Source: Chlorophyllum brunneum (Eukaryota > Basidiomycota > Agaricomycetes > Agaricales > Agaricaceae). From it: a DNA stretch of 64,000 nt. Below are positions 12,451 to 23,500 of this stretch, piece after piece; positions within the stretch are counted from its first letter, which is position 1, and each line of letters opens with the position of its first letter. The position numbers were made by a program, and so were the translations under genes. The notes beneath the pieces were generated by a model. It did no database searches and was not told the DNA's origin. It saw nothing but the letters and a program-made list of their open reading frames with translations. The stretch lies in contig OY756139.1 in assembly GCA_963576785.1 (NCBI GenBank), positions 496,001-560,000 on the forward strand. The letters run 5' to 3'.

Positions 12451-13635
12451 CCCTTTTGCCCCACTATTATTACCACGGAACGCGGTTTTGGCACGGTTCG
12501 GTTGTGATTTATGAGAAAACGTGGTGTTTGGGGAATCCCTATGCGAAACACTTGCAGGCTGTTGAGGGGTTCGTGGTTCGTGTTGTGTGTACGGTTATAA
12601 CACCATGCAACGTTTCACCCAACTCGGAGTCAGACAAAGACGAGTGAAGAACGAGAAAGAGTGGGGGAGAGACCTGTGTAGCGTGACAGTCAGAAAAGTC
12701 AAACAGACAGATAAAATGAACAGCACACACACACACACCTCCAAGGACTTAGTCAAACTTCAGAAAAACTCCCAACAAAAACGTGTCCCGCTTCAAAACC
12801 TCGTAATCAGTGTGTAATATGAAACGATGCCGATGTACACACACCACACACACGACTTGATTCAACGGTCTAGACCGTCAAGGAAGAAGACGAAGAAGGA
12901 TAACCAAGCTGTTATGATGAAACAGCCGCCGGGCGGGTAAAAGTTCAAAACAACATAAGAGTTCCCTTATAATGAGCATTTCCGGGTACGCAATCGGAAA
13001 TGGGCGTTTAAAAAACAAATATATATAGAAAGAGTATACCGAGTGTTCCTGAGAAATATACAAAAATAAGCAACCATTACTCACCACAACAGCAAGACCC
13101 GACGAAATCCACAACGTTTCACCTTCCACACTTCTCGAATCGATCTTTCACAACGCTGTTAACACGTGTCCCATCGAGACATGTAACAAGCGCAAAAAAA
13201 CGTTGCGTTTTGCTTTTTTGATCCTATGATGCAATACAGGTACATGCGGCTTGCGTCTTGAACGCGCTTTGTTATGATATACATCATAGGCTGCCTCGAG
13301 GTTGGAAAGAAGCTTTAGTGTTATTTGTGTTTGATCTTGATGGTAATGATGATTGTGGTACTTACATGTTTATAATTAGGTGCCGAGGGTGCGTCGGATC
13401 AAGCGTCTAAAGAAGGTGTTGATGTGGTACGATATGTCATGATCATCGATTCGCCATTATTGTACAAATAGTATACACGAGCAACCGAGGGTATAATTGT
13501 CATCAAAGTGGTTCCAAATACCAGCCGAAAGTGTGATTATTGTCGAAGTGTTTTGTTCAAGTCATCACCATCTCCCCGGTGAATTCATTTGGCTCGGACT
13601 TTCGATGTCTGAAAGGTAAACGTAGATAGATTAGC
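12451..13635. other. intergenic, with CA microsatellite
   Basis: No gene recognised. A short (CA)n run lies at about 12724-12739 and another CA-rich stretch at about 12838-12852. The segment next to 12450 presumably holds the promoter of the coiled-coil gene. Confidence 0.5.
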
Positions 13636-15307
13636 TCAACACGGTCTCTCCCACGACACCAAGCTACCCACCGCGACGAGGAGTTCATGTATGGGAGAGA
13701 AGTCAACGTTTTTACCAGCGTTTTGCTTCATGTCCTCCCGGAAAAACGAACCCTCCGATGCTTCCATGGCGCCACCAGAAACCTGGGTCGGGGCAGCTGG
13801 AAAATTTCCGCTCTGACTGATAAAATATTCATAAACTTCTTCACAAGTCGGTCGTCAGGTGGGATCAAGTATCCAACAATATCGCATCACACTCCACACC
13901 AAACCTTCAACAGTCTCTTTGGAGATGATATCTCTTCGTGGTTGACCTGGTAGCTCGCCCTTCCAAATAGTGAATATCACTTGAAAATCTCCGTCGTATG
14001 GTAGCCTCCCCGACGTAATCTGAGAGGTCATCATGAGATTAGAACCAGGAAACGTAATCAGTACATACCTCGTAGACTAGGCAGCCAAAAGACTAGATAT
14101 CGGAAGGCTTGGAAAACTGTTTGGTACCATCGTCATTTTGCCTACAGTTCGTGCCGAAAATTTTTTCGGGAGCTGCCCAATGCACAGATGTGGCTGAAGA
14201 TGATGTAGTGTGGGTATCAACATGAACCGTCTACATGATTGTTTCAGTGGTTTCGATGCTGGCTATGCCAAAGTCTGCTATCAGTGCCTTCCGATCCTGT
14301 GAAACAAGAACATTCACCTAGGGCACTCAATTAGTGAATGCGGCATTGAAGTGTGTCTAGCGTACCCCCTTGAGATCCCCATGCACTATATCTCTTGAAT
14401 GCAAATAGAGTAACCCTTGGATGACATTCAGGAGCTACAGAAAATCATGAGCTTGTATAGAACAAAGGAACACTAAGGAGAGTGCATACCAAGGACAACC
14501 TCTCGTCCTCCGAGCAGCTTTTCGAATAGCTCCGCAGATTGCCATTCTCCAGCCAAGGAGAAACAAGACAGAACTGCTTATCTTCAAGGCGGTGGAATAC
14601 CCCATAGAATGATAGGATATTGGGGTGTGATAGATGGGCCCACAATGTGAGTTCTTTTACATGAAGCTGTTTATTCCATCAGCCCTTCGAAAACCTGACA
14701 TAAGTGATAAGACGACACACCCTCAAGGTTTCTAGACTCAAACCCCTGACGACCTTGATAGCGATGATCTGGCCGCTGTCACGGTGCTTGCCCTTGTACA
14801 CAACTGCAAAAATACCCTCGTCGTGTACCTCCTGTGGATCATACTGGATGCCTGATAACTGAAATGACTGAGGAAAGGCCCGTGCGGATTTTGCAAGCTT
14901 GCAAAACAATGAAAACAGTCGTCGTCCTTCTTCGTCCTCCAGGATATCCATTTCACACAATTCCTACAAAATCCACAGGTGAGCATTTTCATTTCCACCA
15001 AATTCAAGGTCGATAACACTATATATACCAGGTTGAGGTAATCCACCATTACCTGAGCGTCATTGTCTCGAAGTTTGCTAAGCACTTTACGATGGGCACC
15101 ATTTTTGGCAATGTCCAAAACCAGCAAGCGACAACTGTCCCGAATTGTATGACCAGCCTCCGTACCACCCAAAATCCCATTTGAGGGCAGAGGGTCTGGG
15201 TGCCGGAGGGTGCTTTCAATCGTGCCGTCAGTTTCATTCCCAGGGTCCTTAAATGGCTTTGCGACTGATTGAGAGGGCTGGTTCGGATTGATGACAAAAT
15301 CGAGAAT
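13636..15307 (-). pseudogene. fungal protein-kinase pseudogene, 5' truncated, three nonsense codons
   Basis: With short GT-AG introns removed the minus strand reads as a basidiomycete serine/threonine (tyrosine-kinase-like) protein kinase. The N-lobe has GIFAVVYKGK and the VAIK-like IIAIKVV. It continues with LWAHLSHPNILSFYGVF, CLVSPWLENGNL, LLYLHSRDIVHGDLKG (catalytic loop), ALIADFGIA (DFG) and HWAAPEKIF, then a C-lobe with ITSGRLPYDGDFQVI. Three in-frame stops sit at conserved positions: after ETIM (TAG where CAG fits), in SDI-stop-SFG (TAG for the invariant TGG), and in DPT-stop-RPT (TGA for CGA). All fit C-to-T or G-to-A changes. The 5' end is cut at 15308 by retroelement sequence. The 3' end is approximate. 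Confidence 0.8.
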
Positions 15308-15394
15308 TGAAAGCCCATAGGCTCACTAAGAAAGTTACTTACGATCACGCTAGAGGAGTGTTCTCGGTCGTATTATTAGGAGGGATACGCATAC
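15308..15394 (-). repeat. terminal direct repeat, left copy (LTR-like)
   Basis: Matches 23415-23500 over about 86 bp; the differences seen are G/A or C/T. It borders kinase pseudogene sequence on the left and the end of the gag frame on the right. Confidence 0.6.
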
Positions 15395-16424
15395 AAAGAG
15401 TCCCCAAATCCGATACAAGCAACCGGCAAATCACTGTCGTCCTCGCTGCCATCTTCATAAATGGCATTGATGTGCTTGCTCCGCTTGGTGAAATGGTCAT
15501 TACTATCCTGCAAAGGGTACGCAGGACGTTTAGAGTGAGCCGTTGAGGAAGTGGTAGTCGTGGGTGTTGCAGCTGAACGTGATGTTGTTGTATGATCAGT
15601 GACCATATATGCAACCGGTTTGTACCCTTTACCCGAAGGGATATCCTTGTCACACTTGCCCTGATGGTTGGCGTTGACACAACGACACTTCTTACAGCCG
15701 TTATTGTCTGCCAAGATGGTCCTCTCTTCGTTGGTTAACCGAGGTGGGGCCATCATGTTTGACCCCAGAGTATAGAAACCATTAGCCTTGGCCGAAACTG
15801 CTCGATATGAACCGGAACTTGGTTTTCTGCCACAAAGGGATATGACCACATAGGGGATGGTGTGGGGGAGAACGTAGTAGAAGAGGACAATTTTCCCGTA
15901 TTACGGCGATTTTGATTTTGGTTATGATCTGATTGGATCGCTCGGATATGCAAATCGATTGCCTTGTTCATCTTCTGACATTCTTCATCTAGAATAGTAA
16001 TGGCTGTTTGCCAATCACGGATTGTAGGATATTTGGACAAATCAAGTTCACAGATCTTCTCGTACAATGGCATGCATGCGTTTCCGCCAATTGTTTTTAT
16101 GAAATCTTGTTTGTTAAGATGCAAGTCAGTCCCTTGTAAGCAATTATTGGTGGCTATGAGTTCTTCACTCCAAACCACAAATTCGTCGGGTTCTTTCATC
16201 ATTTTTCTGGTCATTTCCATACACAGTTCTTGGTGCCAACCCTTTCTGAGGAAATGGCTTTGCATAAGGGTCATGAAAGGGCTTTGTTCATAGGGACTTG
16301 TCACTGTTTATCCAGTTATTTATTGGAGGGCATCCTGTACAGCTGCTGATGATCAATGGAGTCCATAGGCTTTTGTCCAACCTCTTCTTGACAGGTAAGC
16401 TATACTCATAGTCTCGGATCCCCA
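15376..16424 (-). pseudogene. retrotransposon gag remnant, C-terminal part
   Basis: The minus strand encodes the middle and C-terminal part of a basidiomycete retrotransposon gag. It contains PDEFVVWSEELIATNNCLQG and a helical segment (YEKICELDLSKYPTIRDWQT). After a frame change comes a zinc-knuckle-like motif, CKKCRCVNANHQGKC, preceded by LTNEERTILADNNG. At least two frame breaks are needed (near 16300 and near 15800). Its N-terminal part lies beyond the gypsy element at 22893-23176. No protease or polymerase follows. Confidence 0.65.
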
Positions 16425-16429
16425 TTTCA
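16425..16429. repeat. target-site duplication TTTCA, left copy
   Basis: The five bases TTTCA directly precede the 5' LTR and recur directly after the 3' LTR at 22888-22892. Confidence 0.9.
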
Positions 16430-16722
16430 TGTTATGAACTATAGATAGGCAGTACATTCCTATCATGTGCCCATCACATTTATCATTCCTACGTATCTGT
16501 TTCACCCCTTATGGCTGTACTCTTACTGACTCGTTCTACTCGTCCCCTATGACTCCTTTACTCTGCTCCGTTATTCTTAGCTTGTACCACTAGTATATAA
16601 AGTGTAGTAATACTTGATGTATTCCTTACACTTTACCAATCGTATCATCCCTTACTCTTCTCTCTATTTCCTTGTCTTTATCCAAAGACTTGCAACCTGA
16701 GTCTCAGACTAAGGTCATAACA
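16430..16722 (+). repeat. 5' LTR of element 1
   Basis: 293 bp. A TATA box (TATATAA, 16594-16600) precedes ACACTTTACCAA (16628-16639), the probable 5' end of the transcript. Confidence 0.9.
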
Positions 16723-16723
16723 T

Positions 16724-16735
16724 TTGGTAAAGTGT
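16724..16735 (+). promoter_or_regulatory. primer-binding site, self-priming type (element 1)
   Basis: TTGGTAAAGTGT, one base after the 5' LTR, is the exact reverse complement of ACACTTTACCAA at 16628-16639 in the LTR. This is the arrangement known from Tf1/sushi-type Ty3/gypsy elements, where the 5' end of the RNA folds back to prime reverse transcription. Confidence 0.75.
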
Positions 16736-16815
16736 CATTTGACTCACCTTGCAAGAGAGGTGCCACTATTTGTAGCTAGGCTTGGAATAATAGCCTCTGA
16801 CCAGGACGACAGTAT

Positions 16816-18108
16816 ATGAGCAGTAGTAGCTTATCAAGAACACCAAGAAGACCAAGAGCTCCGAGACCAACAGATATCCAGGGATTACCAGTAACCACTA
16901 GATCCAAACAACGAACAGAACCAGAAATCCCTGAAGGTCTTAAATGGCAGAAATCTGACCACAGTATAGAAGAAGATACAGCTCTTTTCGAGACCCTATT
17001 CAACACAGAAGTTACCGAGACCACATTCGACATAGAAGTTGCCGAGACCACATTCAATACAGAAATTGCTGAAGCCACATCCGACATAGAAGTTGCCGAG
17101 ACCCCATTTAATACAGAAATTGCTGAAGCCACATCCGACATAGAAGTTGCCGAGACCCCATTTAATACAGAAATTGCTGAAGCCACATCCGATATAGAAG
17201 TCGCCGAGACCTATGAAAACGAACATAGCGAACCAGAGACAGAATCAGAGATGGCTGATGAAATTAATTTCTCAAAGAACCTAGCCCCAGAACCAGGATA
17301 CTTCAATGGAGATAGAACCAAGTTTGATAATTGGTGGAGAGCGATGTCCTTATGGACACTCTTCAACAAAATCGACGATAACAAGCAAAAGATAATTGGA
17401 ATATTAGCTCGAATAAAAGGGAGACTTGCAGGTCCCTATGCCAATGCCAAATTACAAATGATTTAAGATAAGAAAATGCCAGCATTCGATGACTTCGCAA
17501 AGGAGATGGTAGCTACCTTCTCCTTGGGGGATAGAAAAGCAATAGCAGAAGGGGAAATTGAGTTGTTCAAACAGGGAAAGAGGAACACCATGGACTTCTT
17601 AATAGAGTTCGAAGCATTGAAGACCCAAGCAGGAACTGATGACATGCATGCCATATTCCTCCTCAAATGACACACTAGAGCAGACATTATCCAAACCATT
17701 GTAGGCTATCTGGCAGCCTCAATCCCAGATACATACAGCAAATGGAGAAACACCATCCTTGCAGTAGGACAGGGGTACAAAACAACAGACATCACACAAG
17801 GAGATGTCAGAACAAGCACAGGAGTCACCTATGGAGGCAGAGGACAACCGATGGAAATTGGTAGACAGAGGGCAGATACCAATCAGAATGGCAAACCAAG
17901 GTGTTTTAACTGTAACCTCTATGAGCATATTGCCAAATACTGCCACAAGAAGACGAAGATAGCATACACCAAAATAATATGCTATAACTGTGGCAAACAG
18001 GGCCACATCTCAAAGAACTGTAAAGCACCAAAGAAAGCACACATCAGAGAGGTTACCGAGGAGATAGAAGAAGAGACAAAAGAGGATTTTGTCGAAGGCT
18101 CCAAGTAG
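16816..18108 (+). pseudogene. gag of element 1 (interrupted)
   Basis: A gag reading frame of about 430 codons with two stops (TAA near 17464, TGA near 17668). An acidic N terminus holds a 54-bp tandem repeat (17029-17211). The capsid-like region begins NLAPEPGYFNGDR. Two CCHC zinc knuckles (CFNCNLYEHIAKYC and CYNCGKQGHISKNC) lie near the end. The matching gag of element 2 is uninterrupted, and at both stop positions it has a sense codon one or two changes away. Confidence 0.85.
17029..17211 (+). repeat. 54-bp tandem repeat in gag
   Basis: Units at 17029-17082, 17083-17136 and 17137-17190, plus a 21-bp partial unit. Each encodes 18 residues (pattern DIEVAET.FNTEIAEATS). Units two and three are almost identical. 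The array is absent from the gag of element 2. Confidence 0.9.
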
Positions 18109-21100
18109 GCGCAAATCCACGAGCCAATAAACCTAGAGTTTTTGTTCTATGTCACAATAGACGATATGTGATTCTGCAAAAACAAAACTCAATGCATGAA
18201 CTTCTCCTTGATTCAATAATCAGAACAAAGAAAGAACCCAAGCAAATTACCACACTGGTGGATTCTGGATGTACACACACGTGCATAGTACAGAGGGTAG
18301 TAGAAGAAGAACAGATCATGACCAAACCCCTCGAAACTCCAATACAAGTAATCAATGCTGACGAAACAAAAAACAAGAAGAGAGAAATAACAGATATGGC
18401 ACAACTGGTACTAAGCAATGGCAAACACATGGAAGAAATTGAAGCAATGGTAATACAATTAGAAAGCGCGGACTTATATCTCGGACATGACTGGCTAGTC
18501 AAGCACAACCCAGAAATCGATTGGACAAACAACATAATATGCTTCAATAGATGTCTGAAGGATTGCACCACCCACCACAACAATATATGATTCAACGAAA
18601 GAATATGCATGGTAAAAGAACACATAGAGGAAAAGAAAACTGACCAAACAAACCCAGAGGACCTACTAACATACCTGCAGCCATATACACACCTGTTCAA
18701 CAAGAAAAACTTCGACAAACTACCGGAATATATGATATGGGACCACGAAATAAATCTGACAGAAGACACACCACTGGTATTACAGTCCAAAGTCTACCCA
18801 ATGACATTAATGGAGAAACAAGAACTGCAAACATTCCTTGACAAAAATATTGCCTCAGGATGAATTCAACCATCACAATCCCCCTACGCTACACCATGCT
18901 TCTTTATACTCAAGAAAGATGGAACCAAACGACTGGTACAAGACTACAAGAAGCTAAATGAACACACGATCAAAGACAAAATGCCACTTCCACTCATAAG
19001 CAAAGTTATCGATAAACTCAAGAATGCAAAAGTCTTTAACAAACTTGACATCATCTGGGGATACAATAACGTCAGGATAAGAGAAGGTAATGAATGGAAA
19101 GCAGCATTTGTAATGAACAACGGACTATTCAAACCAACAGTTATGTTTTTTGGAATGAGTAACTTGCCAGCAACTTTCCAAAGGATAATGAACACTGTCT
19201 TTCAGGAAATGCTACACAAAGGAGCAGTTGTCAATTACATGGACGATTTTGTTATACCGGGAACCACACAACAGGAACTTGAGGATAGAACAAAGCGATT
19301 TCTCGACATTGCAGCAAAACACCAACTATATTTCAAAAGATCAAAATGTGTATTCGATGCAAAAGAAATACCTATACTAGGATTTGTGGTTGGACAAGGT
19401 AGTGTTAAAATGGAGGAGGAGAAAGTAAAAGCGGTGAAAGAATGGCCAATACCCAAATTTCTAAAAGATGTCGAAAAATTCCTAGGATTCGCAAACTTCT
19501 ACCGACGATTCATTCACGACTTCAGCAACATAGCAGTGCCACTACATGAGTTGAAGAAAAAAGACACGCAATGGGTATGGAAGGAACAACAACAACAAGC
19601 CTTTGAAAGGATCAAGGAAAAGATCACAAGTGAACTGGTATTAGCAATGCCATAGGACAAGGGTCAATACAGGGTAGAAGTGGATGTATCAGGATATGGA
19701 GTAGGAGTAGTATTATCACAAAAACAAGAAGAACATTGGCACCCAATCACATTCCATTCAAGAACAATGACACCCACAGAATGCAACTATCAAATCTATG
19801 ATAAAGAATTACTCGCGACCTGGAGACAATATTTACTCGATGCAGATAAACCCTTTGAAATATGGACCGACCACAAAAACCTAGAATACTTCTGAAAACC
19901 ACAACAACTCATGGGACGACAAGCAAGGTGGTAGATGGAGCTACAAGAATACCATTACACGCTGAAACATATCCCTGGAAAAACCAACACAAAAGCCGAC
20001 ATCTTATCAAGACTAACGAAAACAGACACTACTTGAGACAACACCGACATCACCTTACTACCCGACTACTTATTCGACGACAGTACAATCACCACAATCC
20101 GACAAATCTGGGAAATCTCAGGAGAAGAAGATCTGAAACACCAACTATGAAAGGAGACAAGAAGGGAAACACAGTGGCTAAAAGAAAAAGAGAAGTGACC
20201 AAAGGAGGTATGGGAAACAGATGGAGTACCAATATTCAAAGGAAGAATATATGTCCCACCCAACAACCAAATATGACAAGAAATACTACGACAACACCAC
20301 GACAAAACAGATGTAGGACATCCAGGACAATATCGAATGATTGAACTCCTTAAACGGAGTTATTGGTGGTCCCAGATACGCAATGACAATAAATGATACA
20401 TCAGGGGATGTGAAGCATGCCAACAAAATAAAATACTCCAAACAAGACCAACAACACATATCCATCTGTTACCAACACCAGCGGAACCCTGGGAAGAGAT
20501 AACAATTGACATGATAGGACTGCTACCAGAATCAGAAGGATATGACACAATAGTTGTCATAGTCAATTGTTTCAGCAAAATGATCAGATTGCAGGTAGTC
20601 AACACCACCTTAACATCCGAGGAACTAGGAGATATCTATTGAGATGATATATGGAGAACACATGGAATACTCCGAAGAATTATCAGCAATAGAGGCCCAC
20701 AATTCGCATCCAAATTCATGGCAGAACTATGCTAAGCAACAGGAACCCAGCGAAACTTATCCACGGCATACCACCCACAAACCAACGGTCAAACAGAGCG
20801 CATCAACCAGGAGGTTGAAACATACCTCAGAAACGTAATAAACTATGCTCAAGACAATTGGAAAAAATGGTTAGTGACAGTGGAATTCCAATACAATGAC
20901 AAAACCCATACAGCTACTAGATATTCACCATTCGAAATAGTTTATGGACGACACCCTTGGAAAGGAGATATAACAAGCATCACCAAAGTACCTGCAATCA
21001 TGGAACAAATACAGGAGTTACAAAACATGTGACAAGAAGTGACAAAAATGTTACAACATAGTCAGGAACAAATGGGGAAACACAACAGCACTAAGCTAGA

Positions 21101-21569
21101 ATACAAATACGTCCCAGGAGAACAAGTTTGGCTCAAAGCAAGTAATATTAGGACAATAAGACCAACCAAAAAGCTAGATCACAAACGATATGGACTATTC
21201 AGGATAAAAACAAAAATAGGCGAAACAAGCTACCAATTGGAATTACCTGAAACATGGGCAATATACAACGTGTTTAACAGCAGACTCCTCTCCCCCTATC
21301 AAAAACTCAAGTTCAACAACCAGTGTACCCTGCTACCACTAATACCTGAGATCATCAACGATGAAGAACAATATGAGGTAGATGAAATCCGAGGACATTG
21401 CAAAAGAGGATAACAAAATCAATTCCTAGTACACTGGAAAGGGTATACCTCCGAAGAAGACACATGGGAGAATGAGTCAGAGTTAGGAAATGCTAAGGAG
21501 GCAGTTCAAGAATTTTTAGACAAGATTTTGAGGACGAAACCTATAAAAAGGAGGGGTAAAAAGCAATAA
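18109..21569 (+). pseudogene. pol of element 1 (protease-RT-RNaseH-integrase-chromodomain, several stops)
   Basis: Pol lies in the -1 frame relative to gag. Visible parts, in order: the aspartic protease motif LVDSGCTHT (about 18260), the reverse transcriptase with YMDD (about 19240), RNase H (VDVSGYGVGVVLSQ, about 19690), a decayed zinc-binding and catalytic integrase region (20270-20900), and a C-terminal chromodomain (FLVHWKGYTSEEDTWEN, about 21420-21480). Stops occur throughout, for example near 18861, 19653 and 19893. It cannot make an active polyprotein. Confidence 0.88.
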
Positions 21570-21672
21570 TTATGAACAACAAACCTCGTATTACAAGAGA
21601 TCACTACACTCGATGCACCTCACACTGTATCCATTGCACCTTAAACTTCACCAATTACCTTCACAACACACC

Positions 21673-22551
21673 ATGCACACCGAGCGCAAGCCCACCCCCT
21701 TCCCAGCCAATGATGCAGAATTTGAACAAGAACTTAACAACCTTCTTGATGCTCAGTCCACTGAAGATCAAATTGAGCATTATACCACCACAACCAAAGG
21801 ACTCACATACATTGCACATGCTATCAATAACCTCCAAATCTAAGCCAAAGCCCTGAGCCACATTCTACTCGTCACCACTACCAGAGCCCTCCCCGCCACC
21901 ATGTCAACTGGGAAACATGAACTTATGAAGGAGTTATTAGATAAAGCAGCCACCAACCTCAATGTACTAGTGCACTCTGATACAAAGAAATGCATCCAAA
22001 GTGCCTTAATCATGACAGGTGAAAGACTCAATTACCTCACCGACTCGAGCAACAATCCTACCTACAGACTTGCATGGAGACTAATGGATCTTGACTCATA
22101 CATCCCCACTACCTTACCCAACAAGCTACCCTACCACAAAGACAATGAACAGAATTGGTTAGATGAAGGAATGGAGGGAATAGACAAATCTGTCCCAGAC
22201 CATCTAATGGAACCAGACATGCGAGATGAAGTAGACCACCTGCTTATACAACTGCCCGATATGGACCCACCACCCAAACCAATGATATTCAACCCGCCCC
22301 CATCTTATCTTACACTCAAAGATGGAGGACAGTTTGAAGAAAACTACTGGGAAGAGATAATACATAACCTTGTCGCAGCCGAAACAAACAATACCACTAT
22401 GTTCAAAGGATACACTATAGCCCTCTTCAGAGGAGGCCAAGACCACACCCCCTTTTGGATTGGATGTCGATGCAAATCAGGAACCCCAATGATTGGTCCT
22501 ACCAAATGTCAACTTGTCAACGCCTTATACAAAGAACAAGACAACAAGTAG
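21673..22551 (+). pseudogene. third ORF of element 1, unknown function
   Basis: An open frame of 293 codons downstream of the chromodomain and upstream of the polypurine tract, with a single TAA at 21841-21843 where CAA would fit. It starts MHTERKPTPFP. The C-terminal part (about 130 residues) contains NYWEEIIHNLVA and TPFWIGCR. Element 2 has a related frame at 31001-31836 with NEYWRGIVYKLL and TPLWIGLR in the same order. No transmembrane segment or envelope-like feature is seen, so it is not an obvious env gene. Function unknown. Confidence 0.7.
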
Positions 22552-22594
22552 ACTACAGCATTTCATGGGGTCATGAAAGTAAAAGGGAAGGTAT

Positions 22595-22887
22595 TGTTAT
22601 GAACTATAGATAGGCAGTACATTCCTATTATGCACCTGTCACATTTATTATTCCTATGTATCTGTTTCACCCCTTATGGCTATACTCTTACTGACTTGTT
22701 CTACTTGTCCCCTATGACTCCTTTACTCTGCTCCGTTATTCTTAGCTCATACCACTAGTATATAAAGTGTAGTAATACTTAATGTATTCCTTACACTTTA
22801 CCAATCATATTATCCCTTACTCTTCTCTCTATTTCCTTGTCTTTATCCAAAGACTTGCAACCTGAGTCTCAGACTAAGGTCGTAACA
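22595..22887 (+). repeat. 3' LTR of element 1
   Basis: 293 bp, the same length as the 5' LTR. The differences by eye are all C/T or G/A, and many are CG in one copy and TG or CA in the other. Confidence 0.9.
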
Positions 22888-22892
22888 TTTCA
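22888..22892. repeat. target-site duplication TTTCA, right copy
   Basis: Matches 16425-16429. Confidence 0.9.
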
Positions 22893-23176
22893 TAATCGCT
22901 AAGCTTAATGGCCATTATTTTATTTGTGGGAACATTTGGCAACAAGGGTGGTCTGTTTGCAGGTCTAACAATACCTGAAGGTAGGGTGGTTGATGCTATT
23001 ATCCTAAGGATATGATAATGATCTTCTAGGGAGCTCGAATTAGAATCAGTGTTGGTGATGGGAGTCAGAGAGGGTAACAAGGAAGATAGGGATGGAGATG
23101 GAGAGGACAGGGATGGTGATGGGAATACCAGACAATGCTGGCATGTTTTCAGCAGTTTGGATCTACAAGGTGGCAT
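22893..23176 (-). pseudogene. retrotransposon gag remnant, N-terminal part
   Basis: Starts at a Met at 23176 (MPPCRSKLLKTC), runs through a Ser/Pro-rich stretch and ends at KLSDYE, where the gypsy element begins. The frame resumes on the far side of element 1 at about 16424 as MGIRDYEYSLPVKKRL. The family otherwise has these two pieces contiguous. Confidence 0.65.
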
Positions 23177-23414
23177 GATAAGTGCTATTAATCGTAGCTG
23201 TTATTAAAATTAAAGGGAAGTGTCTGAATACAAAAAAGGTTTGTGCATCTGAATGCTAAGACTGAGTCTATTGTGTATGAACACAAGGTTTCAGGAGAAG
23301 GGTGGGTGGAGTATGTGCTAGTATGAATATATGTATCATGGCTAAACATATATGCATTGTAAATATACAACTGTATGAATATATGCAGTTCTCAAGAAAA
23401 CTCAAAAGAAAAAG

Positions 23415-23500
23415 TGAAAGCCCATAGGCTCACTAAGAAAGTTACTTACAATCATGCTAAAGGAGTGTTCTCAGTCGTATTATTAGGAGGGATACGTGTA
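23415..23500 (-). repeat. terminal direct repeat, right copy (LTR-like)
   Basis: Matches 15308-15394. See the entry for the split element. Confidence 0.6.

Larger units (their letters stand above)
16430..22887 (+). mobile_element. Ty3/gypsy chromodomain retrotransposon 1 (complete ends, inactive)
   Basis: A 6458-bp element with 293-bp LTRs, TGTTATGA...TCATAACA termini and a TTTCA target duplication. Order: 5' LTR, primer site, gag, pol (protease, RT, RNase H, integrase, chromodomain), a third ORF, polypurine tract (AAAAGGGAAGGTAT at 22581-22594), 3' LTR. Gag, pol and ORF3 all carry stops, mostly explained by CAA/CAG/CGA/TGG turning into stop codons. The LTRs differ at about sixteen sites by eye, all transitions. 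It sits inside the older gag element. Confidence 0.93.
15308..23500 (-). mobile_element. old gag-bearing retroelement, split by a later gypsy insertion
   Basis: A minus-strand gag reading frame (22893-23176 continued at 15376-16424) is bracketed by an about 86-bp direct repeat (15308-15394 and 23415-23500). Both copies read TG...CA on the minus strand and differ only by transitions plus small end differences. Removing the 16430-22887 element and one TTTCA leaves about 1.7 kb with gag but no recognisable pol. This fits an internally deleted or non-autonomous LTR element that landed in the kinase gene. No target-site duplication could be matched, so the outer limits are tentative. Confidence 0.5.

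Noticed and set aside
12724..12852. CA repeats as a possible CRISPR-like or regulatory array
   Set aside because: Simple microsatellite without spacers, in a eukaryote.
21673..22551. ORF3 as a retroviral envelope gene
   Set aside because: No signal peptide, transmembrane segment or cysteine-rich ectodomain could be seen in either copy.
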